A stretch of 28,521 bases of DNA from CALHVX01 sp038757945 (GCA_038757945.1 JBCDGJ010000054.1:1-28521); one strand, 5' to 3'; numbered from the stretch's first letter, positions 1-7,966 are shown. Program-made: numbers and translations. The notes: generated by a model from the sequence alone, not told the origin.

Positions 1-1
1 G

Positions 2-97
2 GCCAACTGGGACGAGCCGGTCGGCACCTACTCCCGCCCGCATCGGGATACCCTCAGGGCTGCGCTCGAGCAGGCGTTCCTGGGCTGGCTCGATTGA
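2..97 (+). CDS. C-terminal end of an unidentified protein (partial)
   Basis: An open frame enters from the left edge and runs 31 codons to a TGA at 95-97. It reads ANWDEPVGTYSRPHR and then an amphipathic stretch ending GWLD, which looks like a genuine charged and aromatic protein C-terminus rather than random GC-rich sequence. It would overlap the tail of the convergent O-antigen-ligase-like gene by 44 bp. Next to a ligase, a glycan-related protein such as a glycosyltransferase is a reasonable guess, but nothing visible proves a family. It could also be chance read-through of a frame. Confidence 0.35.
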   Translation, partial: ANWDEPVGTYSRPHRDTLRAALEQAFLGWLD

Positions 98-1259
98 TCG
101 TGGCGAGCATCAGCACCGGCAGCCAGAAGTAAGGCCAGAACAGCGTGGCCCGTTCCAGCACATGGTCACCGCTGGTCATGTTGGCGAGCAGCGCGTAACC
201 CAGCAGCCACGCCCAGGCTGTGCCGCCCTTTTCCGCGCCGCGCAGTGCCAGATAGCCGAGCGCGGCGGCCGTGATCAACAGTCCGAGCACGCCATAGTAG
301 TAGAACGTTGCCAGGGGCATGCTGTGGGCCCGGTCACCGGTCTCTAAGCCGGCAACGATAGACGGCGGTGCATCGATGCCGCAGCCGAGAAGGAACGGGC
401 ACGCCCCGAACTGCGTCAGCACCTGATCCCAGATCTCGAGGCGGTACGACAGGCCGCGGCTGAGCCAGATGTTCTTGAGCTGCTCCGGTCCGATCAGCAG
501 CAGCGTTGCACCGACCGCCGCCGTGAGGAGCGCACCGCCGGCAAGCACACCCCAACGCCCGGCGCCCTTGCGCACCAGCATGGCCAGGGCGGTGATCACG
601 AACGCCGCCATTGCCGCTCTGGCACCGGCGAGCAATCCGAACAGGCTGACGCTCACAAGCAGCGGAACGCTCAGCCACAGCGTTACCGGCTGTCTGCTGT
701 TCAAGCGATCGTGAATTGCGAGGAGACCGGCGGCAAAGGCGAAGATGGACGCGTGCACGGCGTTGTAGAATGCGAAGCCGCCTTCGAAGCGGGGACGTTC
801 TGCGGTCGGCCGCAACCAGAACCACCAGTGGCCGAGGGCCAGCCAGAGACCGAAGAGTGCGGTGGCCGCAAAAACGAGCTGTAACCGACCGGAGAAGGCG
901 GGCTGGCGTAAGTTCAGTGCTGTGAGCCCCAGATAGACCCCGGCGATGCAGATGGCTGCCAGAATCAGATCCTTCAGCTCAACCGGCTCCGCGGCCGCGC
1001 CAGGCGTACTCCAGAGGATGGACAGCAGCGGCAGCAGCAGCAGTATGCCGAGGGCCAGGCTGGTCCGATTGCTGCGTAGCTGTGAGCGCACCTGGCGCTG
1101 GGTCAGGAACCCGAAGCCGAGCAGCGCGGTCAGATAGAGCAGCCAGTTGCGCTGGTGCTCTTCGATCAGCAAGGCAAAGCTCACCAGCAGGGCGAGCAGG
1201 CTGACGAGAAAGAGTTGCAGTGCGGAATCGAAGTTGGCGCGAAGGGTCGGCATCGACAT
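54..1259 (-). CDS. O-antigen ligase / Wzy-like polytopic membrane protein
   Basis: This 401-residue protein is almost entirely hydrophobic helices, with about ten to eleven predicted membrane segments. A larger non-membrane loop lies at about residues 258-315. The loop carries features of the O-antigen ligase/polymerase superfamily: Arg273 in SYRLEIW, then LLGCGI, and His312 in DRAHSMPLATFYYYG just before the next helix. Family members join or polymerise lipid-linked glycans at the periplasmic face of the inner membrane. An AAGGTG ribosome site sits just upstream of the ATG at 1259. A second in-frame ATG two codons in is possible. WaaL-type ligase, Wzy polymerase and protein-glycosylating ligase cannot be told apart from sequence alone. 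It is divergent from the HtrA gene. Confidence 0.75.
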   Translation of the reverse strand: MSMPTLRANFDSALQLFLVSLLALLVSFALLIEEHQRNWLLYLTALLGFGFLTQRQVRSQLRSNRTSLALGILLLLPLLSILWSTPGAAAEPVELKDLILAAICIAGVYLGLTALNLRQPAFSGRLQLVFAATALFGLWLALGHWWFWLRPTAERPRFEGGFAFYNAVHASIFAFAAGLLAIHDRLNSRQPVTLWLSVPLLVSVSLFGLLAGARAAMAAFVITALAMLVRKGAGRWGVLAGGALLTAAVGATLLLIGPEQLKNIWLSRGLSYRLEIWDQVLTQFGACPFLLGCGIDAPPSIVAGLETGDRAHSMPLATFYYYGVLGLLITAAALGYLALRGAEKGGTAWAWLLGYALLANMTSGDHVLERATLFWPYFWLPVLMLATINRASPGTPARAQP

Positions 1260-1315
1260 GCCGGCACCTTAGCCAGCACGACAGCGATTGGCTACCGTCG
1301 GCGTAGGGTGCCGGC
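1260..1315. promoter_or_regulatory. Inverted repeat in the divergent ligase/htrA intergenic region
   Basis: The 85-bp gap between the two divergent start codons contains a perfect 9-bp inverted repeat. GCCGGCACC (1260-1268) and GGTGCCGGC (1307-1315) are separated by 38 bp. The left arm directly abuts the ligase start codon, so it includes that gene's ribosome-binding region. It may be an operator or a 5'-leader stem. No convincing -35/-10 pair was seen. The arms are GC-rich, so chance remains possible. Confidence 0.3.
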
Positions 1316-1344
1316 GACGGACAACGATCAGCAAGGACAGACCA

Positions 1345-2703
1345 ATGAATCCCAAGCCGTTCCTGACTGCGGTGCTGTGCTGCGTGCTCTGTGGCACGGC
1401 CAGCGCCAAGCTGCCCCTGACCCTCGGGGACGGGCAGCCGCTGCCATCCCTCGCCCCGATGCTCGATCAGACCACGCCCGCGGTGGTGAACATCGCAACC
1501 TATACCACGGTCAAAGTACGTAACCCGCTACTCGAGGATCCGTTCTTCCGGCGTTTCTTCCGTGTGCCGGATACGCAGCGCTATCGGCGCACCCAGAGCG
1601 CGGGTAGCGGCGTTGTGGTCGATGCAGGCAGCGGCTACATCATCACCAACCACCATGTCATTGACCGGGCCGATGAGATCCTGGTGACCCTCGCGGATGG
1701 CCGGTCGCTCAACGCCACGCTCGTGGGCAGCGATCCGCAGGTGGACCTGGCCGTGCTCAGGGTGGCGCCCGAGCGCCTTACGGAAATCGCCTTCGCAGAT
1801 TCCGATCAGCTGCGGGTAGGTGACTTCGTGGTGGCGATCGGTAACCCCTTTGGCCTCAATCAGACCGTCACCAGCGGCATCGTCAGCGCGCTTGGTCGCA
1901 CGGGCCTCGGCATCGAAGGCTACGAGGATTTCATTCAGACCGACGCATCCATCAATCCCGGTAACTCCGGCGGCGCACTGGTCAACCTGCGGGGTGAGCT
2001 GACCGGCATCAACACCGCGATCCTGGCCCCCAGCGGGGGCAACGTGGGTATCGGATTTGCGATTCCGGCGAACATGGTGCGCGCGATCCTGACCGAAATC
2101 ATCGAGCACGGCCGGGTACGCCGCGGCTATCTCGGGCTGGCCGTGCAGGCATTGAACCCTGAGCTGGCGGAGGCCTTCGGCCTGCAACGCAACGACGGCG
2201 TCGTGGTCGTTGCGGTAGAGCCCGGTGGGGTCGCTGAAGAGGCTGGTGTGCAGACCGGCGACATCATCCTGCGGATGGGCGATCGCGCCATCAGCCGGGA
2301 GTCTGACTTCTACAGCCAGTCCGCGGTGACCTTTGCCGGCGAAACGTTGCGGCTGACGGTCCAGCGTGACGGTCGGGAACGGAAGCTACGGCTCCGGCTC
2401 TCGGAGGAGTCTGCGGACATGCTGGTTGGAGCACGGCTCGACGCCCGCCTTGGCGGCCTCGAACTGCAGAACTTTCGGGATCAGGATGACCCGTCGATGA
2501 GCGCCGGCGTGCTGGTCACCAAGGTCGACCAGACGTCCAAGCCCTGGGCCTACGGCCTGCGCGGCGGCGACGTGATCGTGGCAGTCAACCGCACGCCGGT
2601 GCGGAATCTGACCGATCTCCGGGAGATCGTCCAGCGCGACTCCGCGCAGCTGCTGCTCCGCATTTATCGTGCCGGGCAGTTCGGCTATGTGGCGATTCGC
2701 TAG
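1345..2703 (+). CDS. Periplasmic serine protease of the HtrA/DegP-DegQ family
   Basis: This is a 452-residue trypsin-like quality-control protease for misfolded envelope proteins. The start at 1345 gives a proper signal peptide (basic Lys4, hydrophobic core, cleavage after TASA at residue 21) and follows AAGGACAG. The upstream in-frame ATG at 1288 would spoil the signal. The catalytic triad is visible as His104 (TNHHV), Asp134 (VDLAV) and Ser208 (NPGNSGG). Two PDZ domains follow, at about residues 240-330 and 350-450. The length matches DegQ/DegS-like proteins with two PDZ domains. The gene stands alone, with a divergent ligase upstream and a convergent dehydrogenase downstream. The protease family is certain; DegP versus DegQ orthology is not. 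Confidence 0.93.
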   Translation: MNPKPFLTAVLCCVLCGTASAKLPLTLGDGQPLPSLAPMLDQTTPAVVNIATYTTVKVRNPLLEDPFFRRFFRVPDTQRYRRTQSAGSGVVVDAGSGYIITNHHVIDRADEILVTLADGRSLNATLVGSDPQVDLAVLRVAPERLTEIAFADSDQLRVGDFVVAIGNPFGLNQTVTSGIVSALGRTGLGIEGYEDFIQTDASINPGNSGGALVNLRGELTGINTAILAPSGGNVGIGFAIPANMVRAILTEIIEHGRVRRGYLGLAVQALNPELAEAFGLQRNDGVVVVAVEPGGVAEEAGVQTGDIILRMGDRAISRESDFYSQSAVTFAGETLRLTVQRDGRERKLRLRLSEESADMLVGARLDARLGGLELQNFRDQDDPSMSAGVLVTKVDQTSKPWAYGLRGGDVIVAVNRTPVRNLTDLREIVQRDSAQLLLRIYRAGQFGYVAIR

Positions 2704-2769
2704 TGCACAACTCGACGCGCCTGGCCGGTGAGGGCCGGACCAGCCGTTGGGTCCTGGCCGGGTAGCGGA

Positions 2770-2802
2770 TTCCGGCGCCGGCTCAGAAAGCGGGCGCCGG
2801 AG
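2770..2802. terminator. Hairpin between convergent genes (bidirectional terminator candidate)
   Basis: TCCGGCGCC (2771-2779) pairs perfectly with GGCGCCGGA (2793-2801) around a 13-nt loop. It lies midway between the convergent ends of the HtrA protease gene and the alcohol dehydrogenase gene, where a shared terminator is expected. No T-tract follows on either strand, so it is not a textbook intrinsic terminator. Confidence 0.45.
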
Positions 2803-2811
2803 CAGCCGAGC

Positions 2812-3897
2812 TCAGTCGAACATGATGACGCTGCGGGCGACCTCGCCGGTCTTCAACGCCGCCATACCCTCGTTGACGTCCTCGAGACGAATGCGCCGCG
2901 AAATCAGATCGTCGAGGTGCAGGCGCCCCTGCAGGTAGAGGTCGACGAACCGCGGCATGTCGACGCGGAAGTGATTCGACCCCATCCGTGAACCCTGCAG
3001 CTTGCGCTCCATCAGAAACTCCGGCCCATGCAGCTCGATGTGCGTGCCAACCGGAATCATGCCGATGACCGTAGCGGTACCGCCGCGACGCAACATCTTG
3101 AAGCTCTGTTCGGTGGTCACTTTCAGCCCGATGGCTTCGAAGGAGTAGTGCACGCCGCCGCCGGTCAGCGTCATCACGGCGCCGACCGGATCGTCGTCCC
3201 TGGCATTGATGACGTCGGTCGCGCCGAACTTGCGCGCCAGCTCAAGCTTGCTCGGCACGGTATCGATCGCAATGATGCGCGCGGCCCCGGCGATCGCTGC
3301 GCCGTTGATACAGCTCAAGCCGACACCGCCGCAGCCGATCACGGCAACCGTGCTACCCGGCTCGACCTTGGCCGTATGGATGACGGCGCCGACCCCGGTT
3401 GTCACGCCGCAGCCGATCAGCGCCGCGCGATCAAGTGGCATGTCCTCACGGATCTTTGCGATCGCATGCTCGTGCACGAGCATGTATTCGGCAAAGCTCG
3501 ACAGGTTGAGGAACTGAGCGATCGGCTGCCCGTCGCTCGATGCCAGCCGGGGTGGCTGATCCATCGCGCGCTGCAGTTCTGGCTCCTCACAGAGCGACAT
3601 TTTGCCGGTGATGCAGTACTCGCAGTGTCCGCAGAATGCCGACAGGCAAGTGATGACATGATCGCCCGGCTTGACGTAGGTCACGGCGCTGCCCACGGCC
3701 TCGACCACACCGGCGGATTCGTGCCCGAGCACGGCCGGCATGGGGTAGGGATAGCTGCCGTCCTGGAAGTGCAGATCTGAGTGGCAGACACCGGCGGCAA
3801 CGGTGCGTACCAGCACTTCGCGGGGCCCCGGATCACCGTGCTGAATGTCTTCAATCTCCAGTGGTTTGTTTATTTCTTTCAGTACCGCAGCTTTCAT
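2812..3897 (-). CDS. Zinc-dependent alcohol dehydrogenase (MDR superfamily)
   Basis: This 361-residue medium-chain dehydrogenase has catalytic-zinc ligands Cys38, His59 (GHE) and Cys163. The structural-zinc cysteines are 89, 92, 95 and 103, in the CGHCEYC...C pattern. The Rossmann motif GCGGVG (188-193) is followed by Asp212, which suggests NAD rather than NADP. The layout resembles class III/AdhC-like and mycobacterial AdhB-type enzymes. The actual alcohol or aldehyde substrate cannot be read from sequence. The start at 3897 is chosen because it opens the family-typical MKAAVL and lies downstream of AGGGGTC. The ATG at 3948 would add a tail with no family features. It has no obvious operon partner and is divergent from folK. 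Confidence 0.9.
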   Translation of the reverse strand: MKAAVLKEINKPLEIEDIQHGDPGPREVLVRTVAAGVCHSDLHFQDGSYPYPMPAVLGHESAGVVEAVGSAVTYVKPGDHVITCLSAFCGHCEYCITGKMSLCEEPELQRAMDQPPRLASSDGQPIAQFLNLSSFAEYMLVHEHAIAKIREDMPLDRAALIGCGVTTGVGAVIHTAKVEPGSTVAVIGCGGVGLSCINGAAIAGAARIIAIDTVPSKLELARKFGATDVINARDDDPVGAVMTLTGGGVHYSFEAIGLKVTTEQSFKMLRRGGTATVIGMIPVGTHIELHGPEFLMERKLQGSRMGSNHFRVDMPRFVDLYLQGRLHLDDLISRRIRLEDVNEGMAALKTGEVARSVIMFD

Positions 3898-4108
3898 GGT
3901 GACCCCTTTTGACCCCTCAATCGACGATCGCTGAGTGTGCCAAAACACCCCTGCGAAACAAAGGCGCGCTGGCGTTGAGCGGCCGTGGATCGCTGGCCGG
4001 CGGGCAGCAGACGCTGGCCCTCACGGTGGTCACTCACGCCGACAGCATCGTGGGTCCGGCATGAACCGGTTACACTGGCGCCGCGAACGCAGTGCAGGAA
4101 TGAAGCGC
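3898..4108. other. Divergent adh/folK intergenic region, duplicated ribosome-site element
   Basis: This is the longest non-coding stretch of the window. On the minus strand the dehydrogenase start is preceded by two copies of AGGGGTC ten bases apart (GACCCCT on the plus strand at 3901-3907 and 3911-3917). Either copy could pair with 16S rRNA. A weak -10-like TACACT lies at 4071-4076 in front of folK, without a convincing -35. No RNA gene or stable stem was seen. Confidence 0.4.
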
Positions 4109-4609
4109 ATGGTATTGCTGGGGCTCGGCTCCAATCTCGGGGATTCAGCGCTGCTGCTGCAGGCTGCCTGTGCCCGCCTTGCAGGTTTTGCCCGCGGCCC
4201 GGTAACCGTATCGAGCTTCTATCGAACGTCACCGGTCGACTGTCCGCCGGACAGCGCACCGTTTGTCAATGCGGCTGCATGCTTCGAACCACGGCACGGG
4301 CTCACGCCGGTGACGCTGCTCTACCGGCTGAAGCTGCTGGAACGTCAGTTCGGCCGGATCGAGCGTATCGCACGACATGCGCCGCGGGAGCTGGATATCG
4401 ATCTGCTGCTGTTCGACGACCTCGAGCTGGTTACGGACTGGCTGGAGCTACCGCACCCACGGGCTATCCAGCGGCGCTTCGTGCTCGCACCCGCTGCCGA
4501 AATTGTCCCCACGGTTTGCTGGCCGGGGACCGGACGAACCATCGCCGAGCTGCTCAGCGAACTCGAGAGCGACGAGGAAGTCGTGCGGCTGGCGGAGGTG
4601 ACGCGTTGA
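4109..4609 (+). CDS. folK: 6-hydroxymethyl-7,8-dihydropterin pyrophosphokinase
   Basis: This enzyme transfers pyrophosphate from ATP to 6-hydroxymethyl-dihydropterin, just before dihydropteroate synthase in folate synthesis. The 166-residue protein opens with the family's LGLGSNLGD, then has SSFYRTSP and PFVNAA for the substrate pocket. It carries the HPPK signature RHAPRELDIDLLLF, whose two aspartates bind magnesium. The start at 4109 is preferred because AGGA (4096-4099) lies nine bases upstream. The ATG at 4100 would leave no spacing. The stop overlaps the next gene's TTG start by four bases, implying translational coupling. It is not in the common pcnB-folK-panB arrangement. A PTPS-family pterin enzyme lies about 4 kb away. 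Confidence 0.93.
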   Translation: MVLLGLGSNLGDSALLLQAACARLAGFARGPVTVSSFYRTSPVDCPPDSAPFVNAAACFEPRHGLTPVTLLYRLKLLERQFGRIERIARHAPRELDIDLLLFDDLELVTDWLELPHPRAIQRRFVLAPAAEIVPTVCWPGTGRTIAELLSELESDEEVVRLAEVTR

Positions 4610-5499
4610 GCAGGCTCGGGTCATGGCTTCTGCTGTTGATCGGCCTTGGCGGAGCCGCCGGTACATCGGCCTACGAGGGTGCGCTGCATCAGGAGCTGAC
4701 CTTCATGGCAGCCCGTTACTTCAACGGCTGCATTGATGAAGGGCGTCTCAACGCTACCGCGTTGACGCCGCTGCAGGTCCGCTACGTCGCCAAGACCAAC
4801 CGGCGGCAGGCTCAGGGCAACTTTTTCGGGCGGCTGTTCAACTGGGACTACTACGATCCTGCCGAGCAGCGGACGCCATCGTTCCTGTGGCTGATCGACA
4901 CGCGGTTCCACGAGCACTTCAATGAAGTCACGCGGCGTCTTGCCAATCCCCGCTCGCAGGCAGCCTTCTTCAGCGATCTGGGCCGGATCACCAACTACGT
5001 GCAGGACGTCACCTCGCCGGCGCAGACGGTTCCGGTCTACACCGGGCGTTTCTGGCGCTTCTCGATCGGTGACCGCTTTAACGACTTCCGCATCAATCAG
5101 GAGCAGGTCCGTGCGCGGCTGGACAATGCCTGTGACCTGGCCCGAGCGGTGCCCGAAGAGTACGTTGCCATACTGACCACGACCGCGAGCGGGACGCTTT
5201 CGGCACTCAAGGAACCCCTCAACGGCATGCCCGTCACCTGGGAAGCGTTCTGGCGGCCGAATGATCGCCCGGGTCAGTTTGGCGAGTACGGCCCAGCCGG
5301 CAACAACTTCGGTCGCTCAGTGCAGTTCCGCTGCGGTCCGCGGGAACAGCGTCAGCGGTGCGTGCTGCTCGAAGACGACCCGCTTTACCGCTCCTTTGCG
5401 GCCGACCGGCATGCCCAGTCGGTCATTGCCACCATGCGCGTGTTTCTGCTGGCGCAACGCAGCACGGCACTTGATGGAGTTGCACCGGGTGGCCACTGA
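4606..5499 (+). CDS. Secreted protein resembling the zinc phospholipase C / S1-P1 nuclease fold
   Basis: This 297-residue exported protein starts at TTG 4606, seven bases after a strong GGAGG (4594-4598). The TTG overlaps the folK stop. A signal peptide (hydrophobic residues 6-19) probably ends at TSA22. Helical segments follow, with ALHQELTF near the N-terminus, FHEHFNEV at about 101-108 and LGRITNYVQDVTSPAQTVPV at about 125-144. The last one looks like the LG..HY.QD...P.H stretch of zinc-dependent phospholipase C and S1/P1 nucleases, but has Asn130 and Gln140 where histidine ligands are expected. That kinship is my inference. The protein may be a metal-poor or inactive relative, or an unrelated helical protein. 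The coding link to folK looks positional only. Confidence 0.7.
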   Translation: MSRLGSWLLLLIGLGGAAGTSAYEGALHQELTFMAARYFNGCIDEGRLNATALTPLQVRYVAKTNRRQAQGNFFGRLFNWDYYDPAEQRTPSFLWLIDTRFHEHFNEVTRRLANPRSQAAFFSDLGRITNYVQDVTSPAQTVPVYTGRFWRFSIGDRFNDFRINQEQVRARLDNACDLARAVPEEYVAILTTTASGTLSALKEPLNGMPVTWEAFWRPNDRPGQFGEYGPAGNNFGRSVQFRCGPREQRQRCVLLEDDPLYRSFAADRHAQSVIATMRVFLLAQRSTALDGVAPGGH

Positions 5500-6469
5500 G
5501 CTCGAGCCCCTCCATCTCGGCACCACCCCCTGGAATTTCCGGGACCTGACAGCGGCCAGCCTCGCAGGCCAGGCGCGGCGGGCCGAAGCTCTGGGTTACC
5601 AGTCTTTCTGGCTGCCGGAAAATCACTTCAATGAGCAGGCGCTGCCCGATCCTCTGATGCTGCTCGCGAGCTGCGCCGCCGTCACCGATCGGCTGCGCCT
5701 CGGCACGACGTCTTACCTGCTCACGCTACGCAATCCGATTCAGGCTGCCGAGCAGGTGGCGGTGCTCGATCAGCTCTCGGGTGGTCGCGTCACCCTCGGT
5801 GTCGGGCGGGGCTTCGCACCGGCCATGCTGGCGGCCTATGGTGTCGAGTCGAAAGAAAAACGCCGCATCTTCGAACGCTGCCTGAAAGCCATGCAGGCTG
5901 CCTGGCAGGGTCAGCCGCTGGCCGAGGCGCTACCGGAAGACCATCTCGAAATGGAGCAGCGGGCTTCCCTCGAGTCGGTGATCCTGCATCCGCAGCCGGT
6001 GCAGCGGCCGCACCCCCCGGTCTGGGTCGCGGCGTTCGGACCGAAGGCGCTGGCGCAGGCGGGGCGCCTTGGCCTTCCGTACCTGGCATCGCCGATGGAA
6101 ACGTTGGCGCAGCTGGTCAGCAACTGGAACCGGCACCGGGAAGCAGGCGCCGAAGCCGGCGTTCCGGCACCGGATGTCGTGCCCGTGATGCGGTCAGTAC
6201 TGATCGCGGATGATGAGCAGCTGCTGCGACGGGTTCGGGAAGGCCTTGCCGGCACGATGCGGGGACCCGCCGGCGTCGAGGCCGGGCCCGTTGATGAGTG
6301 GGCCCTGATCGGGACCGTAGCGCAGGTACGTGACCGCCTGCTCGAGTACCAGCAGGAGCTGGGCCTGACACATCTCATCGCTACCCGGCTGCGTCTCGAA
6401 GGGATCCCGGCGGACGCCATCGCGGACTCGATGGTAGCGCTGCGGGAGCTGGTGCCCGAGCAGCGCTGA
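5489..6469 (+). CDS. LLM-class flavin-dependent oxidoreductase (luciferase-like TIM barrel)
   Basis: The product is about 326 residues of the bacterial-luciferase/F420-or-FMN monooxygenase superfamily. It has LHLGTTPW at strand 1, RAEALGYQSFWLPENHF, the TDRLRLGT stretch, and AAEQVAVLDQLSGGRVTLGVGRGF, the characteristic barrel segment. The C-terminal IGTVAQVRDRLLEY is the usual LLM ending that guards the flavin pocket. GTG 5489 is chosen because GGAG (5476-5479) lies nine bases upstream. The ATG at 5474 is the alternative, adding five residues. Either start overlaps the upstream gene, so translation is probably coupled. The substrate and the cofactor (FMN or F420) cannot be assigned. Bacterial relatives in this clade are usually FMN-dependent. 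Confidence 0.85.
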   Translation: MATELEPLHLGTTPWNFRDLTAASLAGQARRAEALGYQSFWLPENHFNEQALPDPLMLLASCAAVTDRLRLGTTSYLLTLRNPIQAAEQVAVLDQLSGGRVTLGVGRGFAPAMLAAYGVESKEKRRIFERCLKAMQAAWQGQPLAEALPEDHLEMEQRASLESVILHPQPVQRPHPPVWVAAFGPKALAQAGRLGLPYLASPMETLAQLVSNWNRHREAGAEAGVPAPDVVPVMRSVLIADDEQLLRRVREGLAGTMRGPAGVEAGPVDEWALIGTVAQVRDRLLEYQQELGLTHLIATRLRLEGIPADAIADSMVALRELVPEQR

Positions 6470-6480
6470 CGTCCGGATCG

Positions 6481-7266
6481 TCAGCCGGCGGCAACCTGTC
6501 CGTAGGGTACTTCCTCATGCTCGCCGAGACCGAGATAGGTCTGCATGCGACCTACGAGCAGGTACAGCGGCCCCGTGTCCAGCGCAGCGACGACCAGCTT
6601 GAATACGTACCCTGAGAGGATGAAGGTCGTGAGCTGTGGCCATAGCGGTTCGGCAGGATCGATTGGCAGCGCGCTGGCGTAGAAATGCGTGATGAGTATG
6701 ACCGCGGTGGTATCCACCATCTGGCTGGTCATGGTCGATGCGTTGTTCCGCAGCCACAGGTGTTTGCCGTTGGTCACGCGCTTCCAGAAGTGGAACAGCT
6801 GCACGTCGCAGAACTGCGCGACCATGTAGGCGATCATCGAGGCGGTGACGGCACCGAAGGCGAGAGCCCGAATTTCGAAGAAGACCGGTTCCCGATCTGC
6901 GAGATCGCGAGCGACGTTGCCGGCTGCATCCAGGGTTTCAAAGCCGGGCAGCACGCCCCCGAGCCAGAGCAGAAAGACTACCCAGACATTGAGCAGCAGG
7001 CCGACCCAGACCACATCATTGGCCCGTTTGCGTCCGTACAGCTCGCTGATCAGATCCGTGCAGAGAAATGTGATCGGGTAGGGCAGTACGCCCACGGCGA
7101 CGACCAGCGGAATGTTCAGCCCGAACAGCTCGAAGGACATGTCGATGAAGCGGCTGATGCCGAGGATGTTCAGCATCGCCAGCGTGCCAAGGAAGATGCC
7201 GCTCAGCGCCAGGAACACCCGTTGCCGGCGCAGCTCGTAATCGGGGCTCGAGGCTTCCGTAGTCAT
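6481..7266 (-). CDS. yhhQ: Queuosine-precursor (7-deazaguanine) transporter, YhhQ/QPTR family
   Basis: This is a 261-residue inner-membrane protein with about six hydrophobic helices. It carries the family hallmarks CTDLISELYGRKRA (69-82) and HFWKRVTNGKHLWLRNNAST with SQMVDT (159-186). COG1738 proteins import preQ0, preQ1 or queuine for queuosine tRNA modification. The ATG at 7266 is taken because it sits four bases after the SDR stop. Longer reading frames run back into that gene. It ends a minus-strand group containing a PTPS/QueD-family enzyme, which supports a link to 7-deazaguanine or pterin metabolism. No preQ1 riboswitch was recognised in front of it. Its 3' end is 11 bp from the convergent LLM oxidoreductase. 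Confidence 0.9.
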   Translation of the reverse strand: MTTEASSPDYELRRQRVFLALSGIFLGTLAMLNILGISRFIDMSFELFGLNIPLVVAVGVLPYPITFLCTDLISELYGRKRANDVVWVGLLLNVWVVFLLWLGGVLPGFETLDAAGNVARDLADREPVFFEIRALAFGAVTASMIAYMVAQFCDVQLFHFWKRVTNGKHLWLRNNASTMTSQMVDTTAVILITHFYASALPIDPAEPLWPQLTTFILSGYVFKLVVAALDTGPLYLLVGRMQTYLGLGEHEEVPYGQVAAG

Positions 7267-7270
7267 GATG

Positions 7271-7966
7271 TCAGCTTTCAATCTGTCCAAGGTTGGCGTG
7301 CACCACCGCACCGTTGAGCACCGGCGCGTTGGCGGTGAAGTGCAGCGTATCGGCGATCTCCGCGGGCTCGACGAGCCGGCCAAAGGTCGACATTCCGGCG
7401 ATCGAGGTCAGCGCATCGGCGGGTACGTGATCGCGCAGCATCTCGGTGTCTGTGAAGCCCGGGCAGACGCAGGCGGTGTGAATCTGTCGGCCGGCCAGAT
7501 CCTGGCAGGTTGCCCGCATCATGCCGATGCTTGCGTGTTTGGTCGTGACGTAGCTGAAGCTGCCGGCGACAGCCTTCTCGCTCAGGGTTGAGCCGACGTA
7601 GATGATGGCGGAGCCCGGTGCCATGAGCGGAATCAGCGCGCGGTTCAGTGCGTTAGGGGCTACCAGATTGATCTCGAGCACCGCCCGCAGTGCCTCATCG
7701 GCTGTTTCGGCGGTCGAGTCGCTGCGCAGCAGTGCGGCGTTGTGAATCAGGATCAGCGGTTGCGGATCGCCGAGGTCTGCGGAGAGTGCCGCTAGCACGG
7801 CGGTTCGTGCCTGTGGATCGGCCAGGTCGCAGGACCGGTGCTCCACACCGTCGAGAGGACAGGGCCGGCGGGAGAGGTTGATGACCCGGTGGCCGTGCTC
7901 GAGGAAGCGTTGCGCGGTGGCGAGGCCGATACCGCTGCTGGCTCCGGTGATGATCAGGGTCGACAT
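7271..7966 (-). CDS. Short-chain dehydrogenase/reductase (classical SDR)
   Basis: This is a 231-residue Rossmann-fold NAD(P)H oxidoreductase. It has TGASSGIG (7-14) for cofactor binding, Asn100, catalytic Ser126, and Tyr139/Lys143 in YVTTK. The usual NNAG is HNAA (75-78). CPGFTDTEM (168-176) closes the cofactor site. Arg33 and Arg34 after strand 2 hint at NADPH. The stop is four bases upstream of yhhQ, so the two are very likely co-transcribed. Between a PTPS-family enzyme and a deazapurine transporter, a pterin carbonyl reductase role (sepiapterin-reductase-like) is conceivable, but this is inference from context. The sequence itself only establishes the SDR family. Confidence 0.9.
   Translation of the reverse strand: MSTLIITGASSGIGLATAQRFLEHGHRVINLSRRPCPLDGVEHRSCDLADPQARTAVLAALSADLGDPQPLILIHNAALLRSDSTAETADEALRAVLEINLVAPNALNRALIPLMAPGSAIIYVGSTLSEKAVAGSFSYVTTKHASIGMMRATCQDLAGRQIHTACVCPGFTDTEMLRDHVPADALTSIAGMSTFGRLVEPAEIADTLHFTANAPVLNGAVVHANLGQIES

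Noticed and set aside
1376..1396. Cysteines in the HtrA signal peptide as a possible lipobox
   Set aside because: None of the cysteines (12, 13, 16) is preceded by a lipobox-like triplet, and a clear signal peptidase I site (TASA) follows.
3935..3960. TGGCAC on the minus strand upstream of the alcohol dehydrogenase, considered as a sigma-54 promoter
   Set aside because: The spacing from GG to the next GC is eight bases rather than ten, and the TTGC element is missing.
5261..5488. N-terminal extension of the LLM oxidoreductase frame to the ATG at 5261
   Set aside because: It overlaps the upstream secreted-protein gene by more than 200 bp and lacks family sequence; GTG 5489 with GGAG spacing fits better.
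7267..7383. N-terminal extension of the yhhQ frame into the SDR gene
   Set aside because: The added residues are polar, Arg/Ser-rich shadow sequence of the SDR gene; ATG 7266 gives the family-typical start.
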